The notes beneath the pieces were generated by a model, which did not search any database, was not told the DNA's origin, and was given only the letters and a program-made list of their open reading frames with translations. Positions 8,651-19,382 of a stretch of DNA of 64,000 bases are shown piece after piece. Each line of letters starts with the position of its first letter. Positions within the stretch are counted from its first letter, which is position 1. The DNA is from an uncultured Collinsella sp. (GTDB lineage: Bacteria; Actinomycetota; Coriobacteriia; Coriobacteriales; Coriobacteriaceae). The stretch covers positions 1 through 64,000 of the forward strand of contig CATYEN010000007.1 of the NCBI GenBank assembly GCA_958405565.1, in the 5' to 3' direction. A program made the position numbers and the translations under genes.

Positions 8651-9693
8651 TGGATCCGAGCGTCTACATCCCCGCCTACTTGGAGCGCACCTACTTGGCA
8701 TCGCACCCCGAGCTCACCGATGCAGCACGCGAGCTTGTCCATAACGACATAAGCGCAAACCCTCAAAAGTATGCGCAGACCGAGCACGCCCAGGCGCTGC
8801 TGTCCTATGCCGGCGTTCATCGTCATTTGCTCGATGAGCTTCGCCGTATCGAGGACATGGGCAGCGACGAGGAGTTCGAGCAGACGCGCAACCGTCTGTT
8901 CGACGATATGCGCGACGAGTTGCTCAAGATCGTCCGCGTCGATGCGTTGGCTGTAGACGCCCAGCTGCTCGCCATTATCCTGGCAGATACGCCAGTTGAT
9001 GCCTGCCTGGGCGACCTGATGAAGCTCGAGGCGAGCACGGCCGACTACCTGCAACAGAGCGTGCCCGGGTTTGATATGGAGGCCCCGCACTACTGGGCCA
9101 ATAATGTTTTGGCCGACGGTGTGACGGCGGCAGATCTCACCGTGAGCGAGCCGGCACTTATCGGATGGCTCCACACGCTCGAGGCCATCTCGCAGCTGTG
9201 CATGGCGAGCGCCCGCTACCGCGCTGCTGCCAACTACGCCCGCCGCGTCCTTAAGGCAGAAGGCTATCCCACCCGAGCTGCCGGCACCGTGTTGCTCGCC
9301 CTCGCTCGCTTGGAAGACCAGGACGGCTTTTTTGCCCTGGCCCACCAGCTCGAGGAGCAGATAGGGGCCGATGCCCTCGAGAACTCTCCCTGGTACCTGC
9401 TCGCCCGTACGATTCTGCTGTTCAAAACAAACAAGATGCGCCCGGCGACACGCGCCCTGCGCGAGTTTGCCAACCGCTGCGAGGGTGGCGCGTTCTTTTT
9501 GCTGAACCCCATGTACCAGACACCGTACCTTCCCTGCCGGCCCGAGCCACACGATCCCTGGGACCTTTCGCACCAGGCAGTTTGGGAGGCCGACGGCATC
9601 ATCTCGGACACTCCCGACTTTGCTCCCTGGGCCAATGCCTGCGAAGACGTGTCGCAGCTTGCCCAGGAATTTGCGCGCCGCTACGGATTTTAG
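8650..9693 (+). CDS. Hypothetical helical-repeat protein, 347 aa, paralogue of the preceding gene
   Basis: Similar length, composition and internal pattern to 7574-8650, for example ASARYRAAANYARRVLKAEGYP against the first protein's SGRYRMSLEAANRSLDFAPND. Both end with a short segment after an ALYFQ/AFFLLNP-type stretch. Its ATG overlaps the upstream stop, so translation is coupled. The MurT-GatD fusion follows 45 bp later on the same strand, which hints at but does not prove an envelope link. No catalytic motif seen. Confidence 0.6.
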   Translation: MDPSVYIPAYLERTYLASHPELTDAARELVHNDISANPQKYAQTEHAQALLSYAGVHRHLLDELRRIEDMGSDEEFEQTRNRLFDDMRDELLKIVRVDALAVDAQLLAIILADTPVDACLGDLMKLEASTADYLQQSVPGFDMEAPHYWANNVLADGVTAADLTVSEPALIGWLHTLEAISQLCMASARYRAAANYARRVLKAEGYPTRAAGTVLLALARLEDQDGFFALAHQLEEQIGADALENSPWYLLARTILLFKTNKMRPATRALREFANRCEGGAFFLLNPMYQTPYLPCRPEPHDPWDLSHQAVWEADGIISDTPDFAPWANACEDVSQLAQEFARRYGF

Positions 9694-9738
9694 CGACGCG
9701 ATCGCCCCGACCATGTCATTCACGTTAGGAACGACTTC

Positions 9739-11916
9739 ATGAACTTCCGCTCATCTCTCGCCTGCACCTCGAGCGATATCGCCCGCTGGGGGCTGCGCTC
9801 TATCCTTAAGCGCCAGGGCGGCGTACTCCCCGGCCGCATCGCCATGAAGATCGACCCCGAGTTGCTGAGCGACCTCGCCGGCCTTGTCGACCGCAGCGTG
9901 GTGATTACCGGTACTAACGGCAAGACCACCACCTCCAACCTCATCGCTGACGCCGTTGCTGCCAGCGGCGCTACCGTGGTGTGCAACCGTGCCGGCAACA
10001 ATATGGAGCCTGGTGTGGTGGGTGCTCTGCTCGAGGCCCGCGGCGGCCTTAAGCACACCAGCAGCGGCAAGCGCGTGGGCGTTTTTGAGTGCGACGAGCT
10101 CTACACCGTACGCGTTCTGCCCAAGCTCAAACCGACGTACTTTGTGCTGCTCAACCTGTTCCGCGACCAGCTAGACCGCTACGGCGAGATCGACCATACC
10201 CAAGACGTCATCGCCCATGCGTTGGAGCTCTCTCCGACGACAACGCTCATCTACAACGCCGACGATCCGCTGTGCGCCTCGATTGCCGCGCGCGTCCCCA
10301 ACACGAGCATCGCCTTTGGCATCGACGGCGCCACGGGCACCGAGTCCGACCGCATTAGCGACTCGCGTTTTTGCTCGCAGTGCAACGCCCCGCTGGAATA
10401 CGACTATGTGCAGTACGGACAGCTGGGCGCCTATCATTGCCCTTCGTGCGGCTGGGGTCGCCCCGCGCTGCTCCGCCGCGTGACGGGCGTTGAGCTCGGC
10501 TGCGACGGCTACGGCTTTGACCTGGCCTTTGGACCCGAGGCCAACGCGCCCGCCGTGCACATCGCCACGCGCTACAACGGCCTGTACATGGTCTATAACG
10601 TCGCCGCCGCCTTCTTTGCGGCGCACGAGCTGGGCGTGGACGCGGCGCACCTGCAGCCCACGCTTAATGCCTACGTGCCCGCCGGCGGACGCATGGGCCG
10701 CTGGGATATTGCCGGCCGCACCGTCGAGGCCAACCTGGCCAAGAATCCCGTGGGCTTCGATCGCCAGATCCAGTCCATTAAAACGGCAGGTGGCAGGCTC
10801 TGCGCCTTCTTCCTAAACGATAACGATGCCGACGGCCACGATGTCTCGTGGATCTACGATGTCGACTTCGAGCGCATCGCCGACACGCCGGGTCTTGTCG
10901 CCTTTGCCGGAGGCACGCGTGCGCACGACATGCAGGTACGCCTCAAGTACGCCGGCATCGATGCCGCGATTATCTCGGACGTCGCGCAGGCGATCGGCGC
11001 CGTGGCAGACGAGGCCGCCGATGACACCTTCTACGCCGTCGCCAACTACACGGCCTTCCCGCCGTTAGTCAAGGAGCTCGACGGGCTTAAAGGCACCGAT
11101 GCGGCCACGGTTGCCGCCCACGCTGCACCGTGCGCCGATGGTAGCGCTGTCCCCACCGATATTGCGCCGGTCGAGCTTTCGCGCCCGCTGCGCATCGTCT
11201 ATCTGTACCCCGATGCCCTTAACCTCTACGGCGACGGCGGCAACGTCATCGCCCTCGAACGCCGCTGCGCCTGGCGTGGCATTCCCGTGCGTGTAGACGA
11301 GGTCCGTATGGGCGAGACGCTTGATTTGACCGATGCCGATATCGTCATGATGGGTGGCGGCTCCGACCGCGACCAGCTGGCCGTGGCACACGAGCTGCTC
11401 GCCCAAAAAGATAAGGTCGCGGCCTATGTTGAGGATGGCGGCTCGCTGCTTGCCATCTGTGGCAGCTATCAGCTGCTCGGCCGTTCGTACTACATGGGCG
11501 AGGATCGCATTGAGGGTCTGGGCGTCATTGCCGCCGAGACTGTGCGCGGCTCCGACCGCCTGATCGGCAACGTCGCCGTCAAGACCGACCTGGCACCCGA
11601 GCCCTTTGTGGGATTCGAGAACCACGGCGGCCGCACCCTGCTCGACGCAGAGGCCACGCCGCTCGGAACGTCCGTCGTCGCGGGCACCGGCAACAACGGC
11701 GACGATGGCTTTGAGGGCCTCATCTACAAGGGCGTCATCGGCACGTACCTGCACGGGCCGGCGCTACCCAAGAACCCCGAGCTTGCCGACTGGCTCATCA
11801 CCCACGCCCTCGAGCGCCGCGGCGACGTGCAAGCCACGGCCCTGCTGCCACTTAAGCCTCTCGACGACACCTACGAACACGCCGCCCACGACGCCGCCAT
11901 GAAACTCCTCCCCTAA
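9739..11916 (+). CDS. murT-gatD: MurT-GatD fusion: lipid II isoglutaminyl synthase in one chain
   Basis: A 725-aa protein that joins two enzymes usually encoded separately. Residues 1-455 are MurT, a Mur-ligase relative: P-loop GTNGKTT (58-64), FECDELYTVRVLPKLKPTY, a Cys4 zinc ribbon (C212, C215, C234, C237) inserted as in known MurT, and the DGHDVSWIYD motif (365-374). Residues 483-725 are GatD, a class I glutamine amidotransferase: nucleophile C574 in AICGSYQLLG and H672 in TYLHGPALP. Together they amidate the D-Glu of lipid II to D-isoglutamine. A Pro/Ala/Asp linker (about 455-482) joins them. Partner genes are normally adjacent and overlapping, so a fusion fits the family. Confidence 0.92.
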   Translation: MNFRSSLACTSSDIARWGLRSILKRQGGVLPGRIAMKIDPELLSDLAGLVDRSVVITGTNGKTTTSNLIADAVAASGATVVCNRAGNNMEPGVVGALLEARGGLKHTSSGKRVGVFECDELYTVRVLPKLKPTYFVLLNLFRDQLDRYGEIDHTQDVIAHALELSPTTTLIYNADDPLCASIAARVPNTSIAFGIDGATGTESDRISDSRFCSQCNAPLEYDYVQYGQLGAYHCPSCGWGRPALLRRVTGVELGCDGYGFDLAFGPEANAPAVHIATRYNGLYMVYNVAAAFFAAHELGVDAAHLQPTLNAYVPAGGRMGRWDIAGRTVEANLAKNPVGFDRQIQSIKTAGGRLCAFFLNDNDADGHDVSWIYDVDFERIADTPGLVAFAGGTRAHDMQVRLKYAGIDAAIISDVAQAIGAVADEAADDTFYAVANYTAFPPLVKELDGLKGTDAATVAAHAAPCADGSAVPTDIAPVELSRPLRIVYLYPDALNLYGDGGNVIALERRCAWRGIPVRVDEVRMGETLDLTDADIVMMGGGSDRDQLAVAHELLAQKDKVAAYVEDGGSLLAICGSYQLLGRSYYMGEDRIEGLGVIAAETVRGSDRLIGNVAVKTDLAPEPFVGFENHGGRTLLDAEATPLGTSVVAGTGNNGDDGFEGLIYKGVIGTYLHGPALPKNPELADWLITHALERRGDVQATALLPLKPLDDTYEHAAHDAAMKLLP

Positions 11917-11953
11917 CCACCACAAAGGGGACAGGCACCTTTGTGGTGGTTTT
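11915..11953 (+). terminator. Terminator of murT-gatD
   Basis: Perfect 14-bp stem, arms 11915-11928 and 11938-11951 (ACCACCACAAAGG type), 9-nt loop GGACAGGCA, and a short TTTT run at the 3' side. The left arm overlaps the TAA stop codon. The GGGGACAGG-type loop resembles dispersed intergenic hairpins seen in many genomes. Confidence 0.75.
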
Positions 11954-11993
11954 CCAGTTTGCCAACGATATACGCGCCGGCAAAAAAGTCTGC

Positions 11994-11999
11994 TATACT
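11994..11999 (+). promoter_or_regulatory. -10 element of tRNA-Glu
   Basis: TATACT lies 11 nt before the first base of the tRNA. No convincing -35 hexamer is seen at the standard spacing. Confidence 0.45.
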
Positions 12000-12009
12000 C
12001 TTTCCCGCT

Positions 12010-12086
12010 GTCCCCATCGTCTAGCGGCCAAGGACGCCACCCTTTCAAGGTGGATATCGCGGGTTCGAATCCCGCTGGGGGCACCA
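12010..12086 (+). tRNA. tRNA-Glu (anticodon UUC)
   Basis: A cloverleaf can be drawn by hand: acceptor GTCCCCA paired with TGGGGGC, anticodon stem CCACC/GGTGG with loop CTTTCAA (anticodon TTC), and T-arm GCGGG-TTCGAAT-CCCGC. CCA is encoded (12084-12086). A strong terminator follows directly. Confidence 0.95.
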
Positions 12087-12098
12087 TTTAAATCGAGA

Positions 12099-12131
12099 AG
12101 CCCGTTGCCCTCGCGGTGACGGGCTTTTTTC
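12099..12131 (+). terminator. Terminator of tRNA-Glu
   Basis: Arms AGCCCGT (12099-12105) and ACGGGCT (12119-12125) close a hairpin followed by TTTTTT. Confidence 0.85.
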
Positions 12132-12196
12132 TTCTCCAACGCCGGGATTCGAACCCCGAAGGCATAAAATCTCACTGTCATCCAAGGGCCCGTGGA

Positions 12197-12405
12197 CAAA
12201 AAATAGCAAATATGAGTACTGTTACCAATTTAGTAACAGCGATTTCATGCCATCAGAAGGCAATTTGGACGCCAGGCGTCCTACGGCGGAGGAATTACAG
12301 GCGCTTATCAGCTAAGTACTTGGACATATGTTGCGTAACACTGCATATTTTGCAAAAAGATAATGCTACAGGGCTTGTGACAGTACTCATATTTGACGTT
12401 TTTTG
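12197..12405. repeat. MITE-like element with terminal inverted repeats
   Basis: A 16-bp perfect inverted repeat (CAAATATGAGTACTGT at 12207-12222 against its complement at 12380-12395) is flanked on both outer sides by CAAAAAA/TTTTTTG runs, and the inner sides extend imperfectly (TTAC/GTGA). The roughly 160-bp interior is less GC-rich than the surrounding genes and has no credible ORF. This fits a non-autonomous miniature element or a dispersed genus-specific repeat. Confidence 0.5.
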
Positions 12406-12466
12406 CCCACGACCCCTTATTGCGTGGGCGAATCAGTTGCAAAGCGGGATCCAAAGCGTCCTTCGC

Positions 12467-12504
12467 AAACAAAAAGCCGGGGCCCACGCGATGCAGACCC
12501 CGGC
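12467..12504 (-). terminator. Terminator of glutamine synthetase
   Basis: On the minus strand GCCGGGG (12498-12504) pairs with CCCCGGC (12476-12482), followed by TTTTTGTTT. Confidence 0.85.
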
Positions 12505-12534
12505 TCAATACCGTGACGATATGTCAGTTACGCT

Positions 12535-14622
<2,088 letters not shown>

Positions 14623-14701
14623 ACGGAACTCCCTTCGTATCGGCACCGCGTGAGAAGCGGTGTTGATTACTAACGAACGAGTCACAGATTAGACTCGTCG
14701 T

Positions 14702-14717
14702 GTTTCCGCAACATTAC
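14702..14717 (-). promoter_or_regulatory. GlnR-like box upstream of glnN
   Basis: Read on the minus strand the sequence is GTAAT-N6-GAAAC, one mismatch from the actinobacterial GlnR consensus GTnAC-N6-GAAAC. It lies about 80 bp before the start codon, inside a dyad (CAACAT…ATGTTG, 14709-14727). Regulation by nitrogen is an inference; no GlnR gene is in the window. Confidence 0.3.
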
Positions 14718-14836
14718 CGTTATGTTGCTGTCACGAAACCAATCAATGAGGTTACCGCATCGCGGCGGCGTTGCCGCCCTCAACAGCCAATCAACTGTAT
14801 AAATTGCAGACCTCTCCCCATGGTTTAAGGGTAGTC

Positions 14837-14906
14837 AATTTGGGATGGGGCTCTATTAACTGGTATTTCGCATCAGATACCAGTCTTTATAGCCCCGTCC
14901 CAAATT
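14837..14906. repeat. 70-bp REP-like palindrome
   Basis: The outer arms (14837-14852 and 14891-14906) match at 15 of 16 positions; the inner arms ACTGGTAT/ATACCAGT (14859-14866 and 14877-14884) are perfect. This is a long two-part hairpin between the divergent glnN and metF genes. It has no T-tract, so a dispersed palindromic element is likelier than a terminator. The rest of the 14623-15045 gap has no gene. Confidence 0.55.
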
Positions 14907-15045
14907 TACTGTCCCGTTATAGGCAATGCCGATAGCAAGGCATCTTCGATTGGTATCCCCAAATAGCGAGTAAAACTCCACCGTGGCACAGTGGTGCTGT
15001 AGAATCCTTACAACACATCGCACTAAATATCTAAAGGAGCACGAT

Positions 15046-15918
15046 ATGCGCGTCGACGAGGTTTTTAAGCAGGCAGCATCCCAGGGCACCACGCCCGTTT
15101 CGTTTGAGATGTTCCCGCCCAAGGGCGAGCTCACCCTCGATACGGCTCGCGAGGTGGCGGGCAACCTGTGCAAGCTTTCGCCGAGCTTTGTCTCGGTCAC
15201 CTGCTCGGCCGGCGGCTCGGGCAACGGTGCCACCACCGCCCCCATCGCGCATATGATCTCGAGCGAATTCGATACGCCCTCGGTCGCGCACCTCACCTGC
15301 GTTGGTCGCACCCACGCCGACATCGCCGCCAAGATCGACGAGTATCGCTCGGCCGGCGTGGAAAACATCCTGGCCCTGCGCGGCGACCTTCCCGCCGGCG
15401 CGACCGAGGACGACAAGCCCGCCTCCGACTACGCCTATGCTCGCGACCTCATCCCCGAGCTCGTCGACGCCGGCTTTTGCGTGGGCGCCGCGGCCTACCC
15501 CGAGGGCCATATTGCCTGCGAGGATCTGAACCTCTCGGTCGAATACCTCAAGCAAAAGCAAGACGCCGGCGCGAGCTTCTTTGTGACGCAGCTCTTCTTT
15601 GATAACGAGTGCTTCTACCGCTTCCGCGAGCTTGCCGACAAGGCCGGTATCACCGTGCCCATCACCGCGGGCATCATGCCGTTTATGGGAAAGTCGCAGA
15701 TCAGCCGCATGGTCTTTATGTGCGGCGCGTCGCTGCCCTCCCCCGTCATCAAGATCCTCGCCAAGTACGAGAACGACCCCGAGAGTCTGCAGGCTGCCGG
15801 TGTGGATTATGCCGCCCGCCAGCTTTGCGACCTCAAGGAGCGCGGCGCCGACGGTCTGCACCTGTACACTATGAACCGTCCTGCAATCGCCGCGACCATT
15901 ATGGAGCGCCTGGGGTAA
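15046..15918 (+). CDS. metF: Methylenetetrahydrofolate reductase
   Basis: A 290-aa flavoprotein of the MetF family, normal length, reducing 5,10-methylene-THF to 5-methyl-THF for methionine synthesis. Seen: VSFEMFPPKGELT at the N-terminus, SVTCSAGGSG, ENILALRGDLP (folate/FAD site), FCVGAAAYPEGH and FFVTQLFFDN. The ATG at 15046 follows AAAGGAG. It is the first of a three-gene methionine run, and its stop overlaps the next start, so the reductase and the MetH reactivation protein are co-translated. Confidence 0.95.
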   Translation: MRVDEVFKQAASQGTTPVSFEMFPPKGELTLDTAREVAGNLCKLSPSFVSVTCSAGGSGNGATTAPIAHMISSEFDTPSVAHLTCVGRTHADIAAKIDEYRSAGVENILALRGDLPAGATEDDKPASDYAYARDLIPELVDAGFCVGAAAYPEGHIACEDLNLSVEYLKQKQDAGASFFVTQLFFDNECFYRFRELADKAGITVPITAGIMPFMGKSQISRMVFMCGASLPSPVIKILAKYENDPESLQAAGVDYAARQLCDLKERGADGLHLYTMNRPAIAATIMERLG

Positions 15919-16706
15919 TGGAAAAATCGCACATCGATACAACCGTTGTCGAAGTGCCGGCCGACCTTGCGTCGCCGGCGCTTTACCGTGTCGATGCTGC
16001 CCACCACCCCCGCGTCGACCGTGCCGAGATGCTGCGGTATCTGGGCTACGGCGGTCAGCAGATCGAGCCCGAACTGTCACAACGCATTGAGCTTGTCGTT
16101 GAGCGCCTGGAGCTAGACATTGAGCCCCGCGGCGTGCGTCGCGTCTTTGCCGTCGATGCCACGGGCGTCGACGAGCAGGGCGAGCCTTGCATTCGCCTAG
16201 TTGGCACCAATGTTGAGCTGCGGGGTCGCGATATCTATCGTCATCTTAAGGACGCCCGCCTGGCGGCGCTCATGGCCTGCACTCTCGGCATGGCCGCCGA
16301 GCGCCGTCTGCGGACCACCGGAGCCCAGCAGCCCCTGGAGGGCGCTGTGCTCGACGCCGCGTGCTCGGCATATGTTGAGGCCGCCGTTGAGCAGATGGAC
16401 CAGCAGGTCAAGGCGGACGCTGCCGCACACGGGCTCGCCGGCAACTGGCGCTTCAGTCCCGGCTACGGCGACTGCCCGCTCTCGGCCCAGCGCTCAATCG
16501 TCGACGCGCTCAACGCCACGCGGCTCATTGGACTCACCGTCACACCCACCAGCCTGCTTATGCCCACCAAAAGCGTGACCGCGGTGATCGGCCTGTTCGA
16601 CGGCGAAGTCCACGACGCCCAGAGTCGCCCCACCTGCAATATCTGCCGCATGCGTGAGCACTGCCGCTTCCGCGCAGCCCACACCACCTGCTATTCCAGC
16701 CATTAG
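15918..16706 (+). CDS. Stand-alone MetH reactivation-domain protein
   Basis: A 262-aa protein related to the C-terminal AdoMet-binding activation domain of B12-dependent methionine synthase, here a separate gene. Supporting motifs are RRLRTTGAQQPLEGAVLDAACSAY-type helices, GNWRFSPGYGDCPLSAQ (the conserved RxxPGYxxCP signature) and LTPTSLLMPTKSVTAVIGL. It ends with a Cys-rich tail (C-x2-C-x4-C…C). It should reductively remethylate cob(II)alamin on MetH. It overlaps metF and lies 9 bp before metH, which lacks this domain. Confidence 0.85.
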   Translation: MEKSHIDTTVVEVPADLASPALYRVDAAHHPRVDRAEMLRYLGYGGQQIEPELSQRIELVVERLELDIEPRGVRRVFAVDATGVDEQGEPCIRLVGTNVELRGRDIYRHLKDARLAALMACTLGMAAERRLRTTGAQQPLEGAVLDAACSAYVEAAVEQMDQQVKADAAAHGLAGNWRFSPGYGDCPLSAQRSIVDALNATRLIGLTVTPTSLLMPTKSVTAVIGLFDGEVHDAQSRPTCNICRMREHCRFRAAHTTCYSSH

Positions 16707-16715
16707 GAGCCCTCG

Positions 16716-19274
16716 ATGTTTACTCCGCTTATCACTCATGATTCTGACGGCGCTGCACTGGCGGCGCCTGTCAATGCCGCGCGTCTCAACGGCGCCACGT
16801 ACAAGACGCGCACGATTGACGATCTGCGCATTAAGGATGACCGCTTACGCGCAGCCGTCGAGGGCACGGGGCACCTGCTGTTCGACGGCGGCATGGGCAC
16901 CATGTTGCAGGCAGCCGGCATGAAGGCAGGCGCCCTGCCCGAGCTGCTCAACTTTGAGGAGCCCCAGGTCATCACCGACATCCAGCGCCAGTACGTCGAG
17001 GCCGGCTGTGACGTAATCACTGCCAACACCTTTGGCGCCAACGCCCACAAGCTCGACGGCGCTGCCACCGTGGCAGATGTCTTTGCCGCGGCTGTCACCT
17101 GCGCCCGCGAGGCCGGCGCCCGCTACGTCGCCGGCGACATCGGCCCCATCGGCGCGTTGCTGCGCCCCCTGGGCACCCTCAGCTTTGACGAGGCCTACGA
17201 CCTTTTTGCCGAGGAAGTGCGCGCTGGCGTCGCCGCGGGTGTGGACCTCTTTATTATCGAGACCATGACCGACCTTGCCGAGATCAAGGCGGCTGTCCTC
17301 GCCTGCCGCGAGAACTCCGACCTGCCCGTCTTTGCCACCATGACCTTTGAGGAAGACGGTCGCACCTTCCTGGGCACGAGTCCCGAGGTTGCCGCCATCA
17401 CGCTCGATGCCATCGGCGCCGACGTTTTGGGCATCAACTGCAGCCAGGGACCGGCCGAGCTCCGAGGGCTCGCCGCTCGCATGCTCACCGTTACGGACAA
17501 GCCCGTTATGGTGCAGGCCAACGCAGGACTGCCCCGCGTGGACGACGACGGCAACACCGTCTTTGATATCCAGGCGCCCGAGTACGCCGTGGCCGTCGCC
17601 GGCATGATCGCCGACGGCGTGAGCGTCGTGGGCGGTTGCTGCGGCACCACGCCGGCGCACATGGCAGCGCTGCGCACGCTTATCGATAACCACACGCCCA
17701 GCCCGCGTCACCGCAAGCCCAGCATGTCGGTCACGAGCGCCCAAACGGTCGTGGATCTTCCCTGCGACGGCCACAAGATCGCCGTCATCGGCGAGCGCAT
17801 CAACCCCACCGGCAAAAAGCGCCTGCAGCAGGCCCTGCGCGACGGCGATCTGGACTACGTGGTGAGCCAGGGCATCAGCCAGCAGGAGCAGGGCGCCGAC
17901 ATCCTGGACGTCAACGTGGGTCTGCCCGAGATCGACGAGGTCAAGATTATCCAACAGGCCACCGAGCAGCTCCAAGGCTCCACGCTGCTGCCGCTGCAGA
18001 TCGACTCCACCGATCCCGCCGCTGTCGAGGCCGCCGTACGCCGCTATGCCGGCAAGCCCATCATCAACTCCGTCAACGGCAAGCAGCAGATCATGGATGA
18101 GATCTTCCCGCTGGTCGCCCACTATGGAACCAACGTCGTCGGCCTTACGCTCGACGAAGGCGGCATCCCCGATACCGCCGAGGCCCGCTTTGCCATCGCC
18201 GAACGCATCGTGGCCGAGGCCGCCCGCTACGGCATCGGCCCGGACCGTATCCTCATCGACTGCCTGGTCATGACCGCCTCGACCAATCAACGCCAGGCCG
18301 AGCAGATCCTACGCGCCATGTCCCTGTGCAAGGAGCGTCTGGGCGTCAAATGCGCGCTCGGCGTGTCGAACATCAGCTTTGGCCTGCCTGCCCGCCCGCT
18401 GCTGGGCTCGGTCTTTTTGGCCGCCGCCTTTGGCGCGGGCCTCGACGCCCCCATCATGAACCCGGGCTCCGAGCGCTTTATGGATACCGTCTACAGCTAT
18501 CGCGTCCTGAGCGTTGAGGACGAGGGCTCGACCGGATACATCGAGCGCTACGCCGGCTGGACCGATCCGTACAAGATCGCCGCCAACCCGGCAGCAGCTC
18601 AGGCCGCATCGAGTGATGCCGCGCCCGCTGCTGGCACCGCCGGCGCCGACGGCAACGACGACCCGATTCGTCGCATGGTCGTCTCGGGCCGCAAAGGCGA
18701 GATCGCTGCCGAGACCGAGCGTCTGCTGGCAGACCACGACGCCATGGACCTCATCAACAATCACTTTATCCCCGCCCTCGACGAAGTTGGCGTCCTCTTT
18801 GACCAGGGCAAGTTCTTCTTGCCGCAGCTTATGGCCTCGGCCGAAGCCGCGCGTGTGGGCTTCGACACCATCAAGCGCCTGATGCCCGCCGGCGAGATTG
18901 CCGACAAGGGCAAGATCTGCGTGGCCACCGTCAAGGGCGACATCCACGACATTGGCAAGAACATCGTCAAAATGCTGCTCGATAACTACGGCTACACCGT
19001 CTTTGACCTGGGCCGCGACGTCGATCCGCAGGAGGTACTCAAGACCGTCAAGGAGCGCGATATCAAGCTCGTCGGCCTCTCGGCGCTTATGACCACCACG
19101 GTCGTCGCCATGGAGGAGACCATCAAGCTGCTTCATGCCGAGGTGCCGGGCGTCAAGATCATCGTGGGCGGCGCCGTGCTCACCCCCGAATACGCCAAGC
19201 AGATCGGCGCGGACTACTACGCCAAGGATGCCGCCGAAAGCGCGCGCATCGCCGAAGAGGTCTTTGGGCAGTAA
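16716..19274 (+). CDS. metH: B12-dependent methionine synthase lacking the activation domain
   Basis: An 852-aa enzyme with three of the four MetH modules. The homocysteine S-methyltransferase barrel (about 45-340) has FDGGMGTMLQ and zinc Cys in NCSQGPAE and VGGCCGTTP. The pterin-binding barrel (about 355-620) has IGERINPTGKKRLQQAL and DVNVGLPEID. The cobalamin module (about 660-850) has DIHDIGKNIVKMLLDNYGY with the lower-ligand His. Full-length MetH is about 1,220 aa; the missing part is supplied by the upstream gene. An Ala/Pro/Gly linker near 625-650 joins the modules. Confidence 0.95.
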   Translation: MFTPLITHDSDGAALAAPVNAARLNGATYKTRTIDDLRIKDDRLRAAVEGTGHLLFDGGMGTMLQAAGMKAGALPELLNFEEPQVITDIQRQYVEAGCDVITANTFGANAHKLDGAATVADVFAAAVTCAREAGARYVAGDIGPIGALLRPLGTLSFDEAYDLFAEEVRAGVAAGVDLFIIETMTDLAEIKAAVLACRENSDLPVFATMTFEEDGRTFLGTSPEVAAITLDAIGADVLGINCSQGPAELRGLAARMLTVTDKPVMVQANAGLPRVDDDGNTVFDIQAPEYAVAVAGMIADGVSVVGGCCGTTPAHMAALRTLIDNHTPSPRHRKPSMSVTSAQTVVDLPCDGHKIAVIGERINPTGKKRLQQALRDGDLDYVVSQGISQQEQGADILDVNVGLPEIDEVKIIQQATEQLQGSTLLPLQIDSTDPAAVEAAVRRYAGKPIINSVNGKQQIMDEIFPLVAHYGTNVVGLTLDEGGIPDTAEARFAIAERIVAEAARYGIGPDRILIDCLVMTASTNQRQAEQILRAMSLCKERLGVKCALGVSNISFGLPARPLLGSVFLAAAFGAGLDAPIMNPGSERFMDTVYSYRVLSVEDEGSTGYIERYAGWTDPYKIAANPAAAQAASSDAAPAAGTAGADGNDDPIRRMVVSGRKGEIAAETERLLADHDAMDLINNHFIPALDEVGVLFDQGKFFLPQLMASAEAARVGFDTIKRLMPAGEIADKGKICVATVKGDIHDIGKNIVKMLLDNYGYTVFDLGRDVDPQEVLKTVKERDIKLVGLSALMTTTVVAMEETIKLLHAEVPGVKIIVGGAVLTPEYAKQIGADYYAKDAAESARIAEEVFGQ

Positions 19275-19382
19275 CACAACGGAAACAACCGAGCACCAAA
19301 ACGTGCCGTATGCGCCACTTGGCACGTGCGGCACGTTAAAATAAAAAAGATTATGCTCGTTTTGGCAGATAGGAGCGCAAGG

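Noticed and set aside
12138..12160. Second tRNA on the minus strand
   Set aside because: Only a T-arm-like piece can be drawn; no anticodon arm, D-arm or matching acceptor is found.
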